33,646 nucleotides of DNA from assembly GCA_900078375.1 (NCBI GenBank), contig FLQS01000027.1, forward strand, positions 1-33,646, given 5' to 3'. A model generated the notes under the pieces. That model had not been told where the DNA came from, did not search any database, and worked only from the letters and a program-made list of their open reading frames with translations. This DNA is from an uncultured Mycobacterium sp. Lineage in GTDB: Bacteria; Actinomycetota; Actinomycetes; Mycobacteriales; Mycobacteriaceae. The translations under genes and the position numbers were made by a program. This document shows, piece by piece, positions 32,071 to 33,646 of the stretch (the stretch's first letter is position 1; every line of letters starts with the position of its first letter).

Positions 32071-33465
32071 ATGGAGACGCTCGACCCCTTGGACGCGATG
32101 TTGCTGACGGCCGAGCTGATCTCGAGTCCCATGCACGTCGCGGTCGCGCTGATCATGAGCCCGCCCACGGGCATGACGGGTACGACGTTCATCGACGAAA
32201 TGTATGAGCAGGGCCTGACCGCGCCCGATCCCGTTGACCCCCGGCTGCGCCGTCGCCTGCACCGCGGCGTGGACACCGGCGGCCTGTGGGTGTGGCGCGA
32301 GGTGGCCGATCTCGACCTGAGCCACCACCTCCACCGGCTCTCACTGGCGGATGGTTCGGACACCTCGGCACTGTGGGAGCTGGTGTCCGAGTTGCACGCC
32401 GAGCCGCTCGACCGGTCGGCACCGCTGTGGATGGCGTATCTGATCGACGGGCTCGCCGGCGACCGCTGCGCCCTGTACATCAAGATCCATCACATCGTCG
32501 TCGACGGTGTCGCGGGGCTGCAGATCATCGCCGACTCGCTGACCACCGATCCCGATCGGCGTGATATGCCACCGGTTTACGCCGGCGCCACCCCCGACGA
32601 GCCCACCACGAAACGGCGCGGCTTCAACCCGCTGTCGGTGGTGCGTGACATCGCGGGGGCCGCGGCGTCCGTGCTGAACCTGGCCCGCCATGTCGCATCC
32701 GCAGAAGTTACGAACATCGTCGGCGGCCTGATCACACCCACGGTCGCGGCACCGTTCGGCGCGCCGCACACACGATTCAACACCAAGCTGGGCCCTCGGC
32801 GGATCTTTGCGGCAACCAGCTTGGACCGCAAGCGAATTCGGGCCATACAGCAGGCAGCCGACGTCACCGGCAACGACGTCGTGACGGCGTTGATCGCCGG
32901 TGTGCTGCGGGATTGGCTGGCCGACCAGGATGAGCTGCCCAGCCAGTCCCTGGTGGCGTTGTGTCCAGTGACCGTGCGCGAGCGCAACGCAGCCGTACCC
33001 GACGAACACGGTAACCAGTTTGGCCTCGGGCTGTGTCCACTCGCTACCGCCACCGACGACCCGGCCGAGCGGCTGAGCCTGGTCCACACTGCGATGGCAG
33101 GCGTCAAGCATCAGGTCGCGGCTCGGGGCCCCGGCGCGATGCTGCTGGTGCTGATGCCGGCCGTCGTACCGACGGCGCTCGCTCCGCTGCTGCCGTTCGG
33201 GTCGTGGGTGCGGCCGAGCTACAACCTGCCGATCTCGAATGTGCCGGGTCCGCGCGAGCGGCTTTACTTCAACGGCGCCAGCATCGACGAGATCTACCCC
33301 GTGTCGGTGGTCTACGACGGGATGGCACTCAACGTGACGCTGTGTTCCTACGCCGACCGCATCGGCGTCGGTTATGTGGCCGACCGCGACGTGGTGGCCG
33401 ACGTCGACGACCTCATTCCGCTGACCGAGGTCGCACTCGCGGAACTTGAGGCCGCCGTCCTCTAA
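32071..33465 (+). CDS. Wax ester synthase/diacylglycerol acyltransferase (WS/DGAT)
   Basis: The 464-residue enzyme uses acyl-CoA to make triacylglycerol or wax esters for storage lipid. It has the catalytic motif HHIVVDG (His140, His141, Asp145), the N-terminal LDPLDAMLL segment, SAPLWMAYLIDGL, and the C-terminal blocks NLPISNVPGPRERLYFNGA and MALNVTLCSYADRIGVGYVADRD typical of the family. The length fits the usual 450-500 residues. ATG 32071 has AGGTGGG three bases upstream, next to a perfect inverted repeat that may regulate it. It is the only acyltransferase of this type in the window and is convergent with the partial gene at the end. Confidence 0.93.
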   Translation: METLDPLDAMLLTAELISSPMHVAVALIMSPPTGMTGTTFIDEMYEQGLTAPDPVDPRLRRRLHRGVDTGGLWVWREVADLDLSHHLHRLSLADGSDTSALWELVSELHAEPLDRSAPLWMAYLIDGLAGDRCALYIKIHHIVVDGVAGLQIIADSLTTDPDRRDMPPVYAGATPDEPTTKRRGFNPLSVVRDIAGAAASVLNLARHVASAEVTNIVGGLITPTVAAPFGAPHTRFNTKLGPRRIFAATSLDRKRIRAIQQAADVTGNDVVTALIAGVLRDWLADQDELPSQSLVALCPVTVRERNAAVPDEHGNQFGLGLCPLATATDDPAERLSLVHTAMAGVKHQVAARGPGAMLLVLMPAVVPTALAPLLPFGSWVRPSYNLPISNVPGPRERLYFNGASIDEIYPVSVVYDGMALNVTLCSYADRIGVGYVADRDVVADVDDLIPLTEVALAELEAAVL

Positions 33466-33489
33466 ATTTCTGCGTTGATACAGAACTGA

Positions 33490-33517
33490 GAGCGAAAATT
33501 CGGGCGAATCGTCGCTC
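33490..33517. terminator. Bidirectional hairpin between convergent genes
   Basis: GAGCGA (33490-33495) pairs with TCGCTC (33512-33517). Inside, ATTCG (33498-33502) pairs with CGAAT (33505-33509), leaving a 2x2 internal loop and a GG centre. It lies between the WS/DGAT stop and the converging gene's stop at 33542. Confidence 0.5.
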
Positions 33518-33541
33518 CTAGTCCTGTCTCAATGCAGTTGA

Positions 33542-33646
33542 TCAGTAGGCCATGAACAGGATTTCGTCCCGGCCGTAATCCATGCCGGGGTGCGCCGCCG
33601 CCAGGTGCGCCTGGGTGAGCTCGACCAGCTCGTCCTCGTCCTTGGC
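33542..33646 (-). CDS. C-terminal end of a small conserved protein (DUF1059-like, partial)
   Basis: The minus strand is open from the window edge to TGA at 33542-33544, giving 34 residues: DEDELVELTQAHLAAAHPGMDYGRDEILFMAY at the end. The pattern of a helix with EL-x-x-x-x-AH-x-x-x-HP followed by EILFMAY recalls DUF1059-type small proteins. The N-terminal part is outside the window, so the assignment is tentative. Confidence 0.55.
   Translation of the reverse strand, partial: AKDEDELVELTQAHLAAAHPGMDYGRDEILFMAY

Noticed and set aside
1..33646. tRNA, rRNA, insertion sequence or integrase
   Set aside because: I looked for transposase or integrase motifs and tRNA-like sequence and saw none.

Overview
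The window comes from a high-GC mycobacterium, most likely a non-tuberculous, rapidly growing type (Mycolicibacterium-like). I recognise mycobacterial landmark genes by their encoded motifs: dapC, fdxC, fbiC, an Rv1171-like membrane gene, mshB, lpqW, typA, mutT2, an Rv1159A-like dehydratase, pimE and the Rv1158c/Rv1157c pair. They follow the order of the M. tuberculosis Rv1157c-Rv1178 segment. No sequence search was run, so species and identity percentages are not claimed.

Layout. (1) 1-4.5 kb: the end of an unrecognised plus-strand gene, a strong hairpin, dapC and fdxC on the minus strand, then a broken SARP-type ATPase regulator. (2) 4.5-8.3 kb: an accessory block with a DJ-1/PfpI protein divergent from an overlapping gene set for a zinc alcohol dehydrogenase, an AraC regulator and an alpha/beta hydrolase. 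(3) 8.3-13.3 kb: fbiC (F420), a secreted Ala-rich protein, an Rv1171-like membrane gene and mshB (mycothiol). (4) 13.3-18.7 kb: a CLC-type transporter, a membrane-anchored protein, a methyltransferase and two more secreted Ala-rich proteins that share a 19-bp direct-repeat element upstream. (5) 18.7-23.5 kb: membrane protein-typA-lpqW in one minus-strand unit, and a small zinc-ribbon membrane protein pointing the other way. (6) 23.7-28.5 kb: a minus-strand unit encoding a 1066-residue glycine-rich PGRS-like protein with a C39-like cysteine peptidase end, then mutT2, then a CYP142-like P450. (7) 28.7-33.6 kb: a pterin dehydratase convergent with pimE, two secreted Ala/Pro-rich proteins, a WS/DGAT acyltransferase and the end of a further minus-strand gene.

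Most conserved genes serve the mycobacterial envelope (pimE, lpqW), redox cofactors (fbiC, mshB) or housekeeping (dapC, typA, mutT2). Between them lie lineage-variable secreted proteins. The three Ala-rich secreted genes sit where M. tuberculosis carries PE12 and PE11/PPE17, and the P450/zinc-ribbon interval sits where it carries narGHJI.

The most unusual candidate is the PGRS-like protein. It has a conventional signal-type N-terminus instead of a PE domain, about 530 residues of GGxGG repeats, an Ig/cadherin-like module and a putative papain-like protease with a Cys-His-Asn/Asp set. It is only 10 nt from mutT2, which is only 12 nt from the P450. Second are the paired 19-bp direct repeats resembling MprA boxes, and a regulator pseudogene carrying a small internal inversion.
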